Both the position numbers and the translations under genes were made by a program. From an uncultured Clostridia bacterium (GTDB lineage Bacteria > Bacillota > Clostridia > UBA1381 > UBA9506): DNA of 64,000 bases. Shown here one piece after another: positions 46,219-56,065 of this stretch (within the stretch, counting starts at the first letter, position 1; every line of letters begins with the position of its first letter). The notes beneath the pieces were generated by a model, which was not told the origin of the DNA, ran no database searches, and saw only the letters and a list, made by a program, of their open reading frames with translations. The stretch lies in NCBI GenBank assembly GCA_944393605.1, contig CALYAO010000063.1, positions 1 through 64,000 of the forward strand, read 5' to 3'.

Positions 46219-46247
46219 ATTGTACCATACCCAACGCCCGAATACAA
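46219..46247 (-). promoter_or_regulatory. sigma-A type promoter for tlyA
   Basis: Minus strand: -35 TTGTAT, 17-bp spacer ending in TGG, -10 TACAAT. The expected leader is about 27 nt. Confidence 0.82.
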
Positions 46248-46273
46248 GCCGCCACGCAGAAAATTCACGGCTG

Positions 46274-46302
46274 AAAAAAAGAACGGCGCCGCCGCGCCGT
46301 TC
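46274..46302 (-). terminator. Intrinsic terminator of the small gene at 46465
   Basis: Minus strand: GAACGGCGC pairs with GCGCCGTTC, followed by T7. The 46303-46464 stretch between it and the gene stop is long (162 nt) and featureless. Confidence 0.85.
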
Positions 46303-46464
46303 CCACTTGTATCCACGTGCCTGCCGATCCGCACCCTGCCTCTTTGGTGCACAGCCCATGGGGAGCCCCGCCGCGAAACAAACCGTCAGGACGCCAAGGG
46401 GTCTTGCAAGCATACCCGCATTCGGTCCGTCTTCTCTTCGTCGGCGGACGCCCGGCCCTGGTGC

Positions 46465-46758
46465 TTACCGGGATTCAAAGACCACGAAATCAATGGCCTC
46501 CACAATCTTGGCCGGGGTAAACCGCGCCACGCCAAGGGTGTCCAGCATGGTGTCCGTCTCCGTCGCCGTGGCATCCAGATACGTAAAGTTGATGCGGCGC
46601 ATGGCCTCCTCCAAAATCGCCTTGTCCTTCTCCGAGTTGGACGGGTCGGACAGCTCCGCCTGCAACAAGCGCAGCGTCACAGCGATCGCCTGCTGTTTGG
46701 TAAACAGCGCGCCATCCGCCTCCGTCTTAAACTCCTCCACCTTGGTAAGTGTACGCAT
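46465..46758 (-). CDS. Hypothetical 97-residue protein
   Basis: A small, acidic, mainly helical protein (MRTLTKVEEFKTEADGALFT start, TPAKIVEAIDFVVFESR end) with no membrane segment, no cysteine and no motif I recognise. It has an excellent ribosome-binding site (AAAGGAGGAG, 7 nt before the ATG at 46758) and a terminator downstream, so it is very probably expressed. The longer frame reaching 46875 would overlap the next gene. Repeated Asp/Glu and a LLQAELSDPSNSEKDKAILE segment suggest a compact helical bundle. Function unknown. Confidence 0.72.
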   Translation of the reverse strand: MRTLTKVEEFKTEADGALFTKQQAIAVTLRLLQAELSDPSNSEKDKAILEEAMRRINFTYLDATATETDTMLDTLGVARFTPAKIVEAIDFVVFESR

Positions 46759-46837
46759 GAGATTCTCCTCCTTTGATGTACGCCCAGGGACGTATACTGC
46801 TATATGTTTTGATCTTTTTGCTGATTTTATGAATCTT

Positions 46838-47236
46838 TTAATACCCGTGGTCCACATGTCGCCAGCTGCCGCCAAAGTCTCTGACTAAAATCCACTTCCA
46901 ATCCGTATACGTTTCATTGGGACTGAGCGAACCATCACCACCCGATGCGTCTACGTCAAAGGACGAAACCAGCACGATAACCTCATCTGCGCCGTATCTT
47001 TGCGCAAACTCCATATATCCTTCCAGCTTCTCATCGCCGTAATAGGTGATCTCGGTGAGGGTGCAGCCCGAAAAAACGCGTTTGAAATATTGAAGGGTTT
47101 CAACAATGGCAGCTTGTATCTCTTCCTCTGTATAGATTTCTGAGTGAAAATCGGAAATGTATCCGTTGTCTACCTTGCCGCCTTCGGTTGACCCAAAGGC
47201 CAGTAACAGCAAGAGAACCGTCGCAATGACCTTCAT
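46838..47236 (-). CDS. Small exported protein of unknown function (DUF4829-like)
   Basis: 132 residues: a short hydrophobic N terminus (MKVIATVLLLLLAFG) that could be a signal peptide or anchor, then an alpha/beta domain with CTLTEITYYGDEK, YGADEVIVLVSSFDVDASGG, and a WKWILVRDFGGSWRHVDHGY end. I recall similar short proteins in many Clostridia under DUF4829; the domain name is from memory and not certain. There is no lipobox cysteine. The ATG at 47236 is chosen with AAAGGTGA 8 nt upstream. Confidence 0.72.
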   Translation of the reverse strand: MKVIATVLLLLLAFGSTEGGKVDNGYISDFHSEIYTEEEIQAAIVETLQYFKRVFSGCTLTEITYYGDEKLEGYMEFAQRYGADEVIVLVSSFDVDASGGDGSLSPNETYTDWKWILVRDFGGSWRHVDHGY

Positions 47237-47326
47237 GAGAAGCATCACCTTTCCATTTGACGATCATCCAAAAACGGGGCATCATCCTTTTGCCGCTCAG
47301 TTTCCACAAACTGTTGTATTTTCCCC

Positions 47327-47355
47327 ATCATACCATACTTTCCCTTTCTGAGCAA
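47327..47355 (-). promoter_or_regulatory. Promoter for the small exported protein gene
   Basis: Minus strand: -35 TTGCTC, 17-bp spacer ending in TGG, -10 TATGAT. The leader is about 85 nt. I see no convincing plus-strand promoter for glgB in 47356-47489; TATACT at 47459-47464 lacks a matching -35. Confidence 0.6.
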
Positions 47356-47489
47356 CATCAAATTCTTGTAAATCGTGAAAATCTGTGTTAGTCGAAGGAA
47401 AAAATGGGGAAAATATATAGTAATAGCAATGTGGGACATACATCGGACCAAAGCAGCGTATACTGAAACAGAAAGGGAGGTACGACAGG

Positions 47490-49523
47490 ATGAAAAACAC
47501 GGCAAACAGCGATGGGGCAACCAAGACGCAGATTGCGCAGTTCCTGGGCGGGACAAGCCACCGCGCCTATGAACTGCTGGGGGCGCATCCCGCCAGGCGG
47601 GGCAAAAAAGATGGATATGCCTTCTGTGTCTGGGCGCCCAACGCCCAAAGCGTCAGCGTGGTATGTGACGCAAACAACTGGGACGAGACCGCAGACACCA
47701 TGCAGCCCGTCGGAGACACGGGGCTCTGGGAGACCTTTATTGCGGACGTGCCCGAGGGCATGTGTTATAAGTACCATGTGATTGGCGCGGTGGGAGACGC
47801 GGTGTTAAAAAGCGACCCATACGGATTTTCCTCCGAGATGCGGCCGCACGACGCTTCCCTCACCGCCTCTTTGTCGGGATACAAATGGGGCGACAGCAAG
47901 TGGATGGCAGCCCGCGCCAAAACGCCGCCCTATGACAAGCCCTTAAACATCTATGAGCTCCACCCCGGCTCCTGGCGCCGCAAGCACGAGATGACCGACA
48001 TGGGGGAGCAAAAGTTTTATACCTTCCGGGAGCTGGCAGACCTGCTGGTGCCCTATGTCAAGGAGATGGGGTATACCCATGTGGAGCTGCTGCCCATCGC
48101 GGAGCATCCATACGACGCATCGTGGGGATACCAGATCGTGGGGCACTATGCCATCACGGGCCGATATGGGACGCCGCAGGATTTTATGTATTTTGTGGAC
48201 ACGCTGCACCAAAACGGCATCGGCGTCATCGTGGACTGGGTGCCCGCCCATTTTCCGCGGGATGCACACGGTCTTTCCACCTTTGACGGCACCCACCTCT
48301 ACGAATACCAGGATGCCCGCATCGGGGAGCACAAAGAGTGGGGGACGCTGGTGTTTGACTTTGGCAAAAACGAGGTCATCTCCTACCTGGTGTCAAACGC
48401 CTATTTCTGGCTGGACAAGTACCATGTGGACGGGCTGCGGGCGGATGCGGTCTCCAGCATGCTGTACCTAGACTATGGCAGGAATCCAGGCGAATGGCTC
48501 CCCAACGCACAGGGGGGCAATGAAAACTTCGAGGCCGTTAAACTCTTGCAGACCGTCAACAAGGCCGTTTTTGCGGACTTTCCCAACATCCTCATGATCG
48601 CGGAGGAATCCACCACCTGGCCTCTGGTGACCCGCCCGGTGGACGTCGGCGGGCTGGGCTTCAACTTCAAGTGGGACATGGGCTGGATGAACGACACACT
48701 TCGATACATGGAAGTGGACCCCATCGACCGCCGCTATTACCACAAGCTCCTCACCTTCTCTATGATGTATGCCTTCTCGGAGAACTACATTTTGCCCCTC
48801 TCCCATGACGAGGTGGTCCATGGCAAGCATTCCATGCTGAATAAGATGTTTGGCGAATATGAAGAAAAATTCGCGGGCCTGCGCGCCTGTTATGGGTACA
48901 TGATGGCGCATCCCGGCAAGAAGCTCAGCTTCATGGGCAACGAATTCGGGCAGTTTGACGAATGGCGGTTTGACCGGGAGCTGGACTGGATGGTGCTGGA
49001 TTATGAGAGTCACCGGCGCATGAAAAAATTCTCCAAGGCGCTGAATGCCTTCTACAAGGACCAGCCCGCGCTGTGGCAGATTGAGGACAGCTGGGACGGG
49101 TTCCGGTGGATCAACCCCAACGATGCCGACCACAACGTCCTCACCTTCCTCCGCATGGGCAAGAAAAAGGCGGATACGCTGCTGTGCGTCCTAAACTTCG
49201 CGGGTCGTGCCTGGGGCTATTACCGGGTGGGCGTCCCCGAGGCGGGAGAATACCAAATTTTGCTAAATTCCGATGACAAGGCATACGGCGGAGGCGGCAT
49301 GCTGCGCAAGAAGACCTATAAGGCGCAGGCCGAGCCGTGGGACGGGTTCTCACACTCCATTGTGCTCAAGCTGCCGCCCCTGTCCTGCCTGTTTTTGCAA
49401 CACAAAAAATCCGCCGCCAAGGGCAAATCCGCGGCCGCCAAACCGCCCGACAAGGCGGAAAAACCCACACGGCGCTCCAAAAAAACAACCGCAGAGAATT
49501 CCAATGACCATACACAGGAGTGA
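47490..49523 (+). CDS. glgB: 1,4-alpha-glucan branching enzyme
   Basis: A 677-residue GH13 enzyme that makes alpha-1,6 branches in glycogen. An N-terminal CBM48 domain ([20 protein letters not shown]) is followed by the barrel with [14 protein letters not shown], nucleophile Asp in [13 protein letters not shown], acid Glu in [10 protein letters not shown], and [12 protein letters not shown]. After the normal end (about 635) comes an unusual tail of about 40 residues, very rich in Lys, Ala and Pro ([20 protein letters not shown] onward). RBS GGGAGG. First gene of glgB-C-D-A-P; glgC starts 5 nt later. Confidence 0.95.
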   Translation: MKNTANSDGATKTQIAQFLGGTSHRAYELLGAHPARRGKKDGYAFCVWAPNAQSVSVVCDANNWDETADTMQPVGDTGLWETFIADVPEGMCYKYHVIGAVGDAVLKSDPYGFSSEMRPHDASLTASLSGYKWGDSKWMAARAKTPPYDKPLNIYELHPGSWRRKHEMTDMGEQKFYTFRELADLLVPYVKEMGYTHVELLPIAEHPYDASWGYQIVGHYAITGRYGTPQDFMYFVDTLHQNGIGVIVDWVPAHFPRDAHGLSTFDGTHLYEYQDARIGEHKEWGTLVFDFGKNEVISYLVSNAYFWLDKYHVDGLRADAVSSMLYLDYGRNPGEWLPNAQGGNENFEAVKLLQTVNKAVFADFPNILMIAEESTTWPLVTRPVDVGGLGFNFKWDMGWMNDTLRYMEVDPIDRRYYHKLLTFSMMYAFSENYILPLSHDEVVHGKHSMLNKMFGEYEEKFAGLRACYGYMMAHPGKKLSFMGNEFGQFDEWRFDRELDWMVLDYESHRRMKKFSKALNAFYKDQPALWQIEDSWDGFRWINPNDADHNVLTFLRMGKKKADTLLCVLNFAGRAWGYYRVGVPEAGEYQILLNSDDKAYGGGGMLRKKTYKAQAEPWDGFSHSIVLKLPPLSCLFLQHKKSAAKGKSAAAKPPDKAEKPTRRSKKTTAENSNDHTQE

Positions 49524-49528
49524 ACCAC

Positions 49529-50746
49529 ATGAAACCAAAACGCTGTATCGCCATGATTTTGGCGGGCGGCCAGGGGAGCCGGCTGGGGCTGCTCACCAAG
49601 ACCCTCGCCAAACCCGCCGTCCACTTCGGCGGCAAGTACCGCATCATTGACTTTCCGCTCTCCAACTGCGTCCATTCAGGCCTGGACACGGTCGGCGTCC
49701 TGACACAGTATCAGCCGCTGGAGCTCAACACCTACATCGGCAACGGCAAGCCTTGGGACCTCGACCGCAACAACGGGGGCGTGTTTGTGCTCCCGCCCTA
49801 CGTCAAAAAGGAACGCGGGGAGTGGTATAAGGGGACGGCCAACGCCATCTTCCAAAACGCCGGCTTCATCGAACAGTTTGACCCCGAATATGTGCTCATC
49901 CTGTCGGGGGACCACGTGTATAAGATGCACTACGGCAACATGATTGATTTTCACGAGGCCAGCGGCGCGGATGCGACCATCGGCGTCATCCGGGTGCCCT
50001 TGGAGGAGGCCAGCCGGTTTGGAATCATGAACACGGATGAGACGGGCCGTATCATCGAATTTGAGGAAAAGCCCAAAGCACCCAAAAATGACCTGGCGTC
50101 CATGGGCATCTACGTGTTTACATGGCAGAAGCTCAAAAAATATCTGCTGGAAGACGAGCAGGATGAGCAATCTTCCAACGACTTCGGCAAGGACATCATC
50201 CCCCGCATGCTCGCGGGCGGCGAAAAGCTCATGGCACATCGGTTTGACGGATACTGGAAGGACGTCGGGACCATCGCGAGCCTGTGGGAGGCCAACATGG
50301 ACCTGGTGTCCTGCCTGCCCAAGTTTAACCTCTATGACCGGGAGTGGCGCATCTTCAGCCGCAACCCCGCCCTTCCGCCCCACTACGTCGCCGCCACCGC
50401 GCATGTCCAAAACGTGTGCATCACCGAAGGATGCGTGGTGCGGGGCACGGTGGAGCGATCGGTGCTGTTTGAGGGCGTGGAGGTGGAAGAGGGCGCGCGC
50501 GTCTCTGATTCCATCCTGATGCCATACACGAAAGTGGCCAAGAACGCCGTGGTGGAACGCAGCATCGTGGATGCGAGCACGGTGATCGGGGAAGCGAGCC
50601 ACATTGGCAGCGAACAGTCCAACTGCGGCGACTTCCGGAGCGATTACTGCACCGACGGCATCACGCTCATCGGCAGCAACCTGTTCATCGGCGCAGGCGT
50701 TTCGGTTGCCCGCGGCAGCATGGTGGACCGGAATCTGATGGTGTAA
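49529..50746 (+). CDS. glgC: Glucose-1-phosphate adenylyltransferase, catalytic subunit
   Basis: A 405-residue ADP-glucose pyrophosphorylase, the committed step of glycogen synthesis. The N-terminal nucleotidyltransferase has [13 protein letters not shown] (GGxGxRL), [20 protein letters not shown] with the catalytic Lys, [12 protein letters not shown] with the metal Asp, and [20 protein letters not shown] left-handed beta-helix occupies the last 100 residues. The ATG at 49529 follows CAGGAG. It pairs with GlgD, encoded 12 nt downstream. Confidence 0.96.
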   Translation: MKPKRCIAMILAGGQGSRLGLLTKTLAKPAVHFGGKYRIIDFPLSNCVHSGLDTVGVLTQYQPLELNTYIGNGKPWDLDRNNGGVFVLPPYVKKERGEWYKGTANAIFQNAGFIEQFDPEYVLILSGDHVYKMHYGNMIDFHEASGADATIGVIRVPLEEASRFGIMNTDETGRIIEFEEKPKAPKNDLASMGIYVFTWQKLKKYLLEDEQDEQSSNDFGKDIIPRMLAGGEKLMAHRFDGYWKDVGTIASLWEANMDLVSCLPKFNLYDREWRIFSRNPALPPHYVAATAHVQNVCITEGCVVRGTVERSVLFEGVEVEEGARVSDSILMPYTKVAKNAVVERSIVDASTVIGEASHIGSEQSNCGDFRSDYCTDGITLIGSNLFIGAGVSVARGSMVDRNLMV

Positions 50747-50758
50747 GGAGGGATCGTC

Positions 50759-51874
50759 ATGAAAAATGCCATGGGAATCATCTTCACCGACCGGGACGAA
50801 TACCGCTTAAGCCAGCTCACACAGAAGCGTGCCGCGGCGGCGCTGCCCATTGCGAGCCGATACCGGCTCATTGACTTCACGCTGTCCAATATGGTAAATG
50901 CTGGAATTATCAACGTGGGTGTCCCCACCCAGTCCAACTACTCCTCCCTCATGGACCATCTGGGAACGGGCAGTGAATGGGACCTCGCCCGCAAGAATTA
51001 CGGGCTGTTTATCCTGCCCCCCTTTGTGAGCCAGGGCAGCATGACGGGCGCACGGGGAGACATCGACGTGCTGTACGGCATCCTGCCCTACATCCGCCGG
51101 TCCTCCCAAAAGTATGTCCTGCTGGCGGACGGCAACCTCATCTACAACATGAACTACTGTGACATCCAGCGGTTTCACAGGGACACAAACGCGGATATCA
51201 CGCTGCTGTACAACCACATTGATCCGGCGGGAGAGCCCTCCCGGTACACCATGCTGACGGTGGAAGAGGACGGCCGGGTGACCGACGTTGAGGAGCGCCC
51301 GGGGCACACGGGCCGAACAAGCGCATACATGAATGTCATGCTGTTGGAGAAATCTCTGCTGGAGGCCCTCATCGAAGGGTGCGTCGCCCGCGGGGAGCAT
51401 GACCTCGTGATGGACGTTTTGGTCAAAAATACAAACAACCTGCGCATCTTTGGCTTTCCTTACCGCGGCTACGTGGGCCGGGTGGACTCGGTCGAATCCT
51501 ATTTTCAGATCAACATGGATCTTTTGGACCCCGACATTCGCCGGGAGCTGTTCAACCCCAACAACCCCGTGTATACCAAGGTGAAGGACAACGTTCCGGC
51601 CAAGCACGGGGAGTGGGCGGATGTCAAGAACAGCCTCATCGCGGACGGCTGCATTGTGGACGGCCGCGTGGAGAACTCCATCCTGTTCCGCGGCGTTCAG
51701 GTGCGAAGAGGCGCGGTCATCCGCAATTCCATCGTCATGCAGGACAGCTACATCCATGAGGACTGTGAGCTGGACTGCGCGGTAATTGATAAAAACGTGC
51801 ACATCCGGGAGGATGTGCGGCTGGTCGGGCAGCCGAGCTATCCCGTCATCATCCCCAAGGGCGCAACGGTTTGA
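50759..51874 (+). CDS. glgD: Glucose-1-phosphate adenylyltransferase subunit GlgD
   Basis: A 371-residue GlgC homologue that acts as a modulatory subunit in Firmicutes. The fold is kept (YRLIDFTLSNMVNAGI, VLLADGNLIYNMNYCD, C-terminal beta-helix), but the catalytic signature is gone. GGxGxRL is replaced by GIIFTDRDEYRLSQL, and the AKP lysine region reads KRAAAALPIAS. This agrees with GlgD being inactive alone and stimulating GlgC. RBS AAGGAGGG. It is in the middle of the glg operon. Confidence 0.94.
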   Translation: MKNAMGIIFTDRDEYRLSQLTQKRAAAALPIASRYRLIDFTLSNMVNAGIINVGVPTQSNYSSLMDHLGTGSEWDLARKNYGLFILPPFVSQGSMTGARGDIDVLYGILPYIRRSSQKYVLLADGNLIYNMNYCDIQRFHRDTNADITLLYNHIDPAGEPSRYTMLTVEEDGRVTDVEERPGHTGRTSAYMNVMLLEKSLLEALIEGCVARGEHDLVMDVLVKNTNNLRIFGFPYRGYVGRVDSVESYFQINMDLLDPDIRRELFNPNNPVYTKVKDNVPAKHGEWADVKNSLIADGCIVDGRVENSILFRGVQVRRGAVIRNSIVMQDSYIHEDCELDCAVIDKNVHIREDVRLVGQPSYPVIIPKGATV

Positions 51875-51909
51875 CAACACAAAATCTACAAACAAAGGAG
51901 GGGACAGAC

Positions 51910-53352
51910 ATGAAGATCCTATTGGCATCGGCGGAGGTGGCACCCTTTGCCAAGGTGGGCGGCCTTGCAGACGTCGTGGGCGCGCTCCCCAAGGAGCTGG
52001 TGAGCAAAGGGGCGGATGCCCGCGTCATCCTGCCCAAGTACGGCGCCATTCCCCACGACTATGTCGCGCGCATGACCTACCTCACCAGCATCTATGTGCA
52101 GCTGGGCTGGCGCAACCAGTATTGCGGGGTGTTTAGCCTGGTGCATGAAGGTGTCACGTTTTACTTTGTGGACAACGAGTTCTATTTCGGCGGGGACTAT
52201 GTATACGGCGGCGGGGAGTATGAGCTGGAAAAGTATGCGTTCTTCGCGAAGGCGGTTTTATCCCTGCTCAAGGTGATTGACTTCCGGCCCGACGTGATCC
52301 ATGCCAACGACTGGCACACGGGGATGATCCCCGTGCTGCTAAATGCCTATTTCCAGAACGACCCCTTCTACCATGGGATCAAGACGGTCTTTACCATCCA
52401 CAACCTTGCGTTTCAGGGCATCTTCCCCATCGGGGCTGTCCAGGAGATGCTGGGGCTGGATGACAGCTTCTTTACGGCCGATAAATTGGAATATTATGGA
52501 AACTGTAACTTCTTAAAAGGCGGGCTGGTCTATTCCGACATCATCACAACCGTGAGCCCCACCTACCGCAACGAGATCCAGGACCCCTACTTTGGGGAGG
52601 GCATGGAAGGGCTGCTAAAGGCGCGGGACAACGCCTTCTACGGCATCACAAACGGCATTGACTATGTGGAATACAACCCCCGCACGGACGACTACATCGC
52701 CCACAATTACGGGAAAATACGGGTCTATGACGCCAAGCCCATGAACAAGTGCGACCTGCAGGCACAGGTTGGGCTGCCTGTGGACGGCGGCAAGTTCACG
52801 GTTGGCATGGTGTCCCGCCTGACCGATCAGAAGGGGCTGTGCCTGCTGGAATTTGTCATGGAGGAGCTGTGCGGGATGGACCTCCAGCTCATCGTGCTGG
52901 GGACGGGGGAGGAGCGGTATGAGAACATGTTCCGGCACTACCGCTATCTCCACGGGGACAAGGTCTCCGCCTCCATCCGCTTTGACAACGCCCTCGCACA
53001 CAAGATCTATGCGGGCTGTGACGCATTTTTGATGCCGTCACGGTTTGAGCCCTGCGGCCTGTCCCAGCTCATCGCCATGCGGTATGGGACGCTGCCCATC
53101 GTCCGGGAGACGGGGGGATTAAAAGACACCGTATCCCCCTACAACCAGTTTACGGGGGAAGGGACGGGCTTCTCCTTTGCCTACTTCAACGCGCATGACA
53201 TGCTGCACACGATCGCCTATGCGCAGTCGGTGTACTACAACAACCGGGAGGCCTGGAACCACCTCATCTACAACGCCATGTGCGCCAACTTCTCGTGGGA
53301 TGCGTCGGCGGACAACTACCTCTATCTGTATGACAAGCTGACGGGTGCATAA
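51910..53352 (+). CDS. glgA: Glycogen synthase (ADP-glucose)
   Basis: A 480-residue GT5 enzyme that extends alpha-1,4-glucan from ADP-glucose. MKILLASAEVAPFAKVGGLADVVG opens the GT-B fold with the KxGGL substrate loop. The C-terminal domain has MVSRLTDQKG and the catalytic FEPCGLSQLIAMRYGTLPIVRETGGL. The ATG at 51910 follows AAAGGAGGGG. The open frame begins earlier at 51871, but that would cover the ribosome-binding site. Confidence 0.97.
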   Translation: MKILLASAEVAPFAKVGGLADVVGALPKELVSKGADARVILPKYGAIPHDYVARMTYLTSIYVQLGWRNQYCGVFSLVHEGVTFYFVDNEFYFGGDYVYGGGEYELEKYAFFAKAVLSLLKVIDFRPDVIHANDWHTGMIPVLLNAYFQNDPFYHGIKTVFTIHNLAFQGIFPIGAVQEMLGLDDSFFTADKLEYYGNCNFLKGGLVYSDIITTVSPTYRNEIQDPYFGEGMEGLLKARDNAFYGITNGIDYVEYNPRTDDYIAHNYGKIRVYDAKPMNKCDLQAQVGLPVDGGKFTVGMVSRLTDQKGLCLLEFVMEELCGMDLQLIVLGTGEERYENMFRHYRYLHGDKVSASIRFDNALAHKIYAGCDAFLMPSRFEPCGLSQLIAMRYGTLPIVRETGGLKDTVSPYNQFTGEGTGFSFAYFNAHDMLHTIAYAQSVYYNNREAWNHLIYNAMCANFSWDASADNYLYLYDKLTGA

Positions 53353-53415
53353 ACACAGCAAAGCGGGGCGTTTGTCCCGATGGACCCATACCAACCAGGA
53401 TAGGAGCGAAACCAA

Positions 53416-55815
53416 ATGTCACAGGAACTCAAGCAGGAAATTACCGGAAAACTCAGGCGCTACTTCGGCAAAAAGCTCTCGGACGCCAACGACATGCAGC
53501 TGTATATCGCATGCGCGTCCACCGTCCGGGACCGCATGATGGAACAGTGGACCCAGTCACAGGAGCTAGACGGCAAAAAGCTCTACTACCTATCCTTTGA
53601 ATTTTTGATGGGGCGGTCGCTGGGCAATAACCTCATCAATCTGGGGCTGCTAGACGAATACAAGGAAACCTTTTCGGAGCTCGGGCTGGACTTTAACCGC
53701 ATGGAGGAGATGGAGTCGGATGCGGGGCTGGGCAACGGCGGCCTGGGCCGCCTGGCGGCATGTTACATCGACTCGCTCACCACGCTGGGCATCCCGGCCT
53801 ATGGCAGCACCATCCGGTATCAATACGGGCTGTTCAAGCAGAAAATCGTCGAGGGGTATCAGATCGAGCTGCCCGACCCCTGGCTGGAGGACGGCAACGT
53901 CTGGGAGATCCCCTGCCCCGAGGAGCAGGTGGAGGTGAAGTTTGAAGGGGAGGTGTTCTCCGAGCTCGTAGACGGCCGCCTGGCCTTCCGGCACGTGAAT
54001 GCCAAGACCATCCTCGCCGTCCCCTACGACATGCCCATCTGCGGGTATGACTCGGGTCTCATCAACACCCTCCGCATGTGGGCGGCGCGGTCTCCGCGGT
54101 ATATCAACATGGAGGACTTTAACCAGGGGGAGTATCTAAAGGCCATGGAGGAGAAAACCCTCGCGGAGGTCATCTCAGAGGTGCTCTATCCCGGGGATCA
54201 CAACACGGAGGGCAAATCTCTCCGGCTCAAACAGCAGTATTTCTTCGTGTCCGCCACCATGCAGTGGATCGTGCGTGATTATATCAAGCGGCATGGCAGC
54301 GACCTCACCCGGCTGCCCGAGAAGGTGGTGGTCCAGATCAACGACACCCATCCGGCCCTTGCCATCCCCGAGCTCATGCGCATCTTAATGGATGAGCACG
54401 GCATGGGGTGGGATGGCGCGTTCGGCGTCGCAAACAAGGTGTTTGCCTACACCAACCACACCGTCATGAGCGAGGCGCTGGAGAAGTGGCCCAAGAACCT
54501 GTTTGAACCCCTGCTGCCCCGCATCTACCTCATCGTGGAGGAGCTCAATCGCCGGCTGCTCGCCGACTTGGAGCACATCTACCCGCGGGACACCCAGAAG
54601 CACGAATATATGGCCATCCTGTCCCATGGACACGTCAACATGGCCAATCTGTGTCTGTATGTGTGCAGCGCGGTGAACGGCGTCTCCCGCCTGCACACCA
54701 AGATCCTGACCGAAGACATCTTCCGGGACTACTATAACGTCGCCCCCGAGAAGTTCCATGCCATCACCAACGGCGTCACGTTTCGGCGGTGGCTCCGGCT
54801 TGCAAACCCCGGGCTGGACGGCCTCATCACCCAGACGGTGGGAGATGTGATGCGGGACAGTGACCGGCTAAAGGAGCTCCTCTCCCGCCGGGAAGACGAT
54901 GCGTTCCTTGCGGCATACCGGGATGTGAAACAGGAGAACAAGCGGCAGCTTGCGGCCTATATCCGGGAGCACAACGGCTTTGACGTGGATGCATCTTCCC
55001 TCTTTGACGTGCAGGTCAAGCGGCTGCACGAATACAAGCGCCAGCTGTTAAATGCCCTGCACATCCTGTCTCTCTACTTTGAGATCAAGGACAACCCAGA
55101 GGGCGATTTCACGCCCCGCACCTTTATCTTCGGCGCCAAATCCTCCCCGAGCTACCACCGGGCCAAGCTCATCATCAAGCTGGTAAACAGCGTTGCGGAC
55201 CTCGTGAACCGCGACCCCGTGGTGCGGGAGAAGATGAAGGTGGTCTTTATTGAGAACTACGGCGTCTCCATCGCGCAAAAAATCGTCGCGGCGGCGGATG
55301 TCAGCGAACAGATCTCCACCGCGGGCATGGAGGCATCGGGGACGGGCAACATGAAGCTCATGCTAAACGGCGCCGTGACGGTGGGAACGCTGGACGGTGC
55401 GAACGTGGAGATCAGCGAGCTGGTTGGGCTAGGCAACATCTATCTGTTCGGCCTCCGTGACTACGAGGTTGCGGATTACAAGCGGTACAACAACAATGCG
55501 CAGGCGGTGGTGCAGTCCGACCCCATGCTCGCGCGCGTGGTGGATGCGCTCACAAACGGCCTGCTCTGCCCCGAAAAGCCGGGCCTGTTCCGGGAGATTG
55601 CGAACTCCCTGCTGTACGGGGATTATGGCTATGCCGACCCCTATATGGTGCTGCGGGACTTTGCGGACTACCGTGCGGCGCACAAGCGCATCGCGGCGGA
55701 CTACCGGGACACGCGCGCCTGGACGCAAAAGGCGCTCACCAACACCGCCATGGCGGGGTATTTCTCCAGCGACCGCAGCGTTCGGGAATACAACGAGAAG
55801 ATCTGGCATATCTAA
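53416..55815 (+). CDS. glgP: Glycogen/alpha-glucan phosphorylase
   Basis: A 799-residue GT35 phosphorylase releasing glucose 1-phosphate. Conserved parts include the glycine-rich AGLGNGGLGRLAACYIDSL near residue 103, VKRLHEYKRQLLN near 535, and the PLP lysine in EASGTGNMKLMLNGA near 640. The start has TAGGAGCG. As last gene of the glg operon it lets the same transcript supply both storage and mobilisation. A terminator follows at once. Confidence 0.97.
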   Translation: MSQELKQEITGKLRRYFGKKLSDANDMQLYIACASTVRDRMMEQWTQSQELDGKKLYYLSFEFLMGRSLGNNLINLGLLDEYKETFSELGLDFNRMEEMESDAGLGNGGLGRLAACYIDSLTTLGIPAYGSTIRYQYGLFKQKIVEGYQIELPDPWLEDGNVWEIPCPEEQVEVKFEGEVFSELVDGRLAFRHVNAKTILAVPYDMPICGYDSGLINTLRMWAARSPRYINMEDFNQGEYLKAMEEKTLAEVISEVLYPGDHNTEGKSLRLKQQYFFVSATMQWIVRDYIKRHGSDLTRLPEKVVVQINDTHPALAIPELMRILMDEHGMGWDGAFGVANKVFAYTNHTVMSEALEKWPKNLFEPLLPRIYLIVEELNRRLLADLEHIYPRDTQKHEYMAILSHGHVNMANLCLYVCSAVNGVSRLHTKILTEDIFRDYYNVAPEKFHAITNGVTFRRWLRLANPGLDGLITQTVGDVMRDSDRLKELLSRREDDAFLAAYRDVKQENKRQLAAYIREHNGFDVDASSLFDVQVKRLHEYKRQLLNALHILSLYFEIKDNPEGDFTPRTFIFGAKSSPSYHRAKLIIKLVNSVADLVNRDPVVREKMKVVFIENYGVSIAQKIVAAADVSEQISTAGMEASGTGNMKLMLNGAVTVGTLDGANVEISELVGLGNIYLFGLRDYEVADYKRYNNNAQAVVQSDPMLARVVDALTNGLLCPEKPGLFREIANSLLYGDYGYADPYMVLRDFADYRAAHKRIAADYRDTRAWTQKALTNTAMAGYFSSDRSVREYNEKIWHI

Positions 55816-55828
55816 ATAAGATTTTACC

Positions 55829-55866
55829 AAAAAGCCCCATCCAGCCTATGTGGATGGGGCTTTTTT
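55829..55866 (+). terminator. Intrinsic terminator of the glg operon
   Basis: A 15-bp stem, AAAAAGCCCCATCCA against its complement, around a 7-nt loop, with T6. It lies 13 nt after glgP. No gene is seen from here to 56065. Confidence 0.93.
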
Positions 55867-55998
55867 GCGCCGTTTTTCCCCTACTGCCCGCTTTTGCGGC
55901 AGGGCTTTCTGCCAAGGACCGGCACGTCTTTGGCCCCCATGGCACCGCCCTTGTCCGACTCGCTTCGGCAGCGCTCTACAAAAAAATAAATTTTCCTC

Positions 55999-56027
55999 TA
56001 TACATTCCGCCCCCGATGTGCTATAAT
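55999..56027 (+). promoter_or_regulatory. Promoter for the P-loop ATPase and oxidoreductase operon
   Basis: Weak -35 TATACA, 17-bp spacer ending in TGC, -10 TATAAT. The leader is about 32 nt. Confidence 0.75.
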
Positions 56028-56065
56028 GATTCTGATAACCAATGTGATACAAAGTGAGGTGCCCT

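Noticed and set aside
47245-47336. Short minus-strand frame upstream of the small exported protein gene
   Set aside because: It lies in that gene's predicted leader, begins at the predicted transcript start and lacks a ribosome-binding site.
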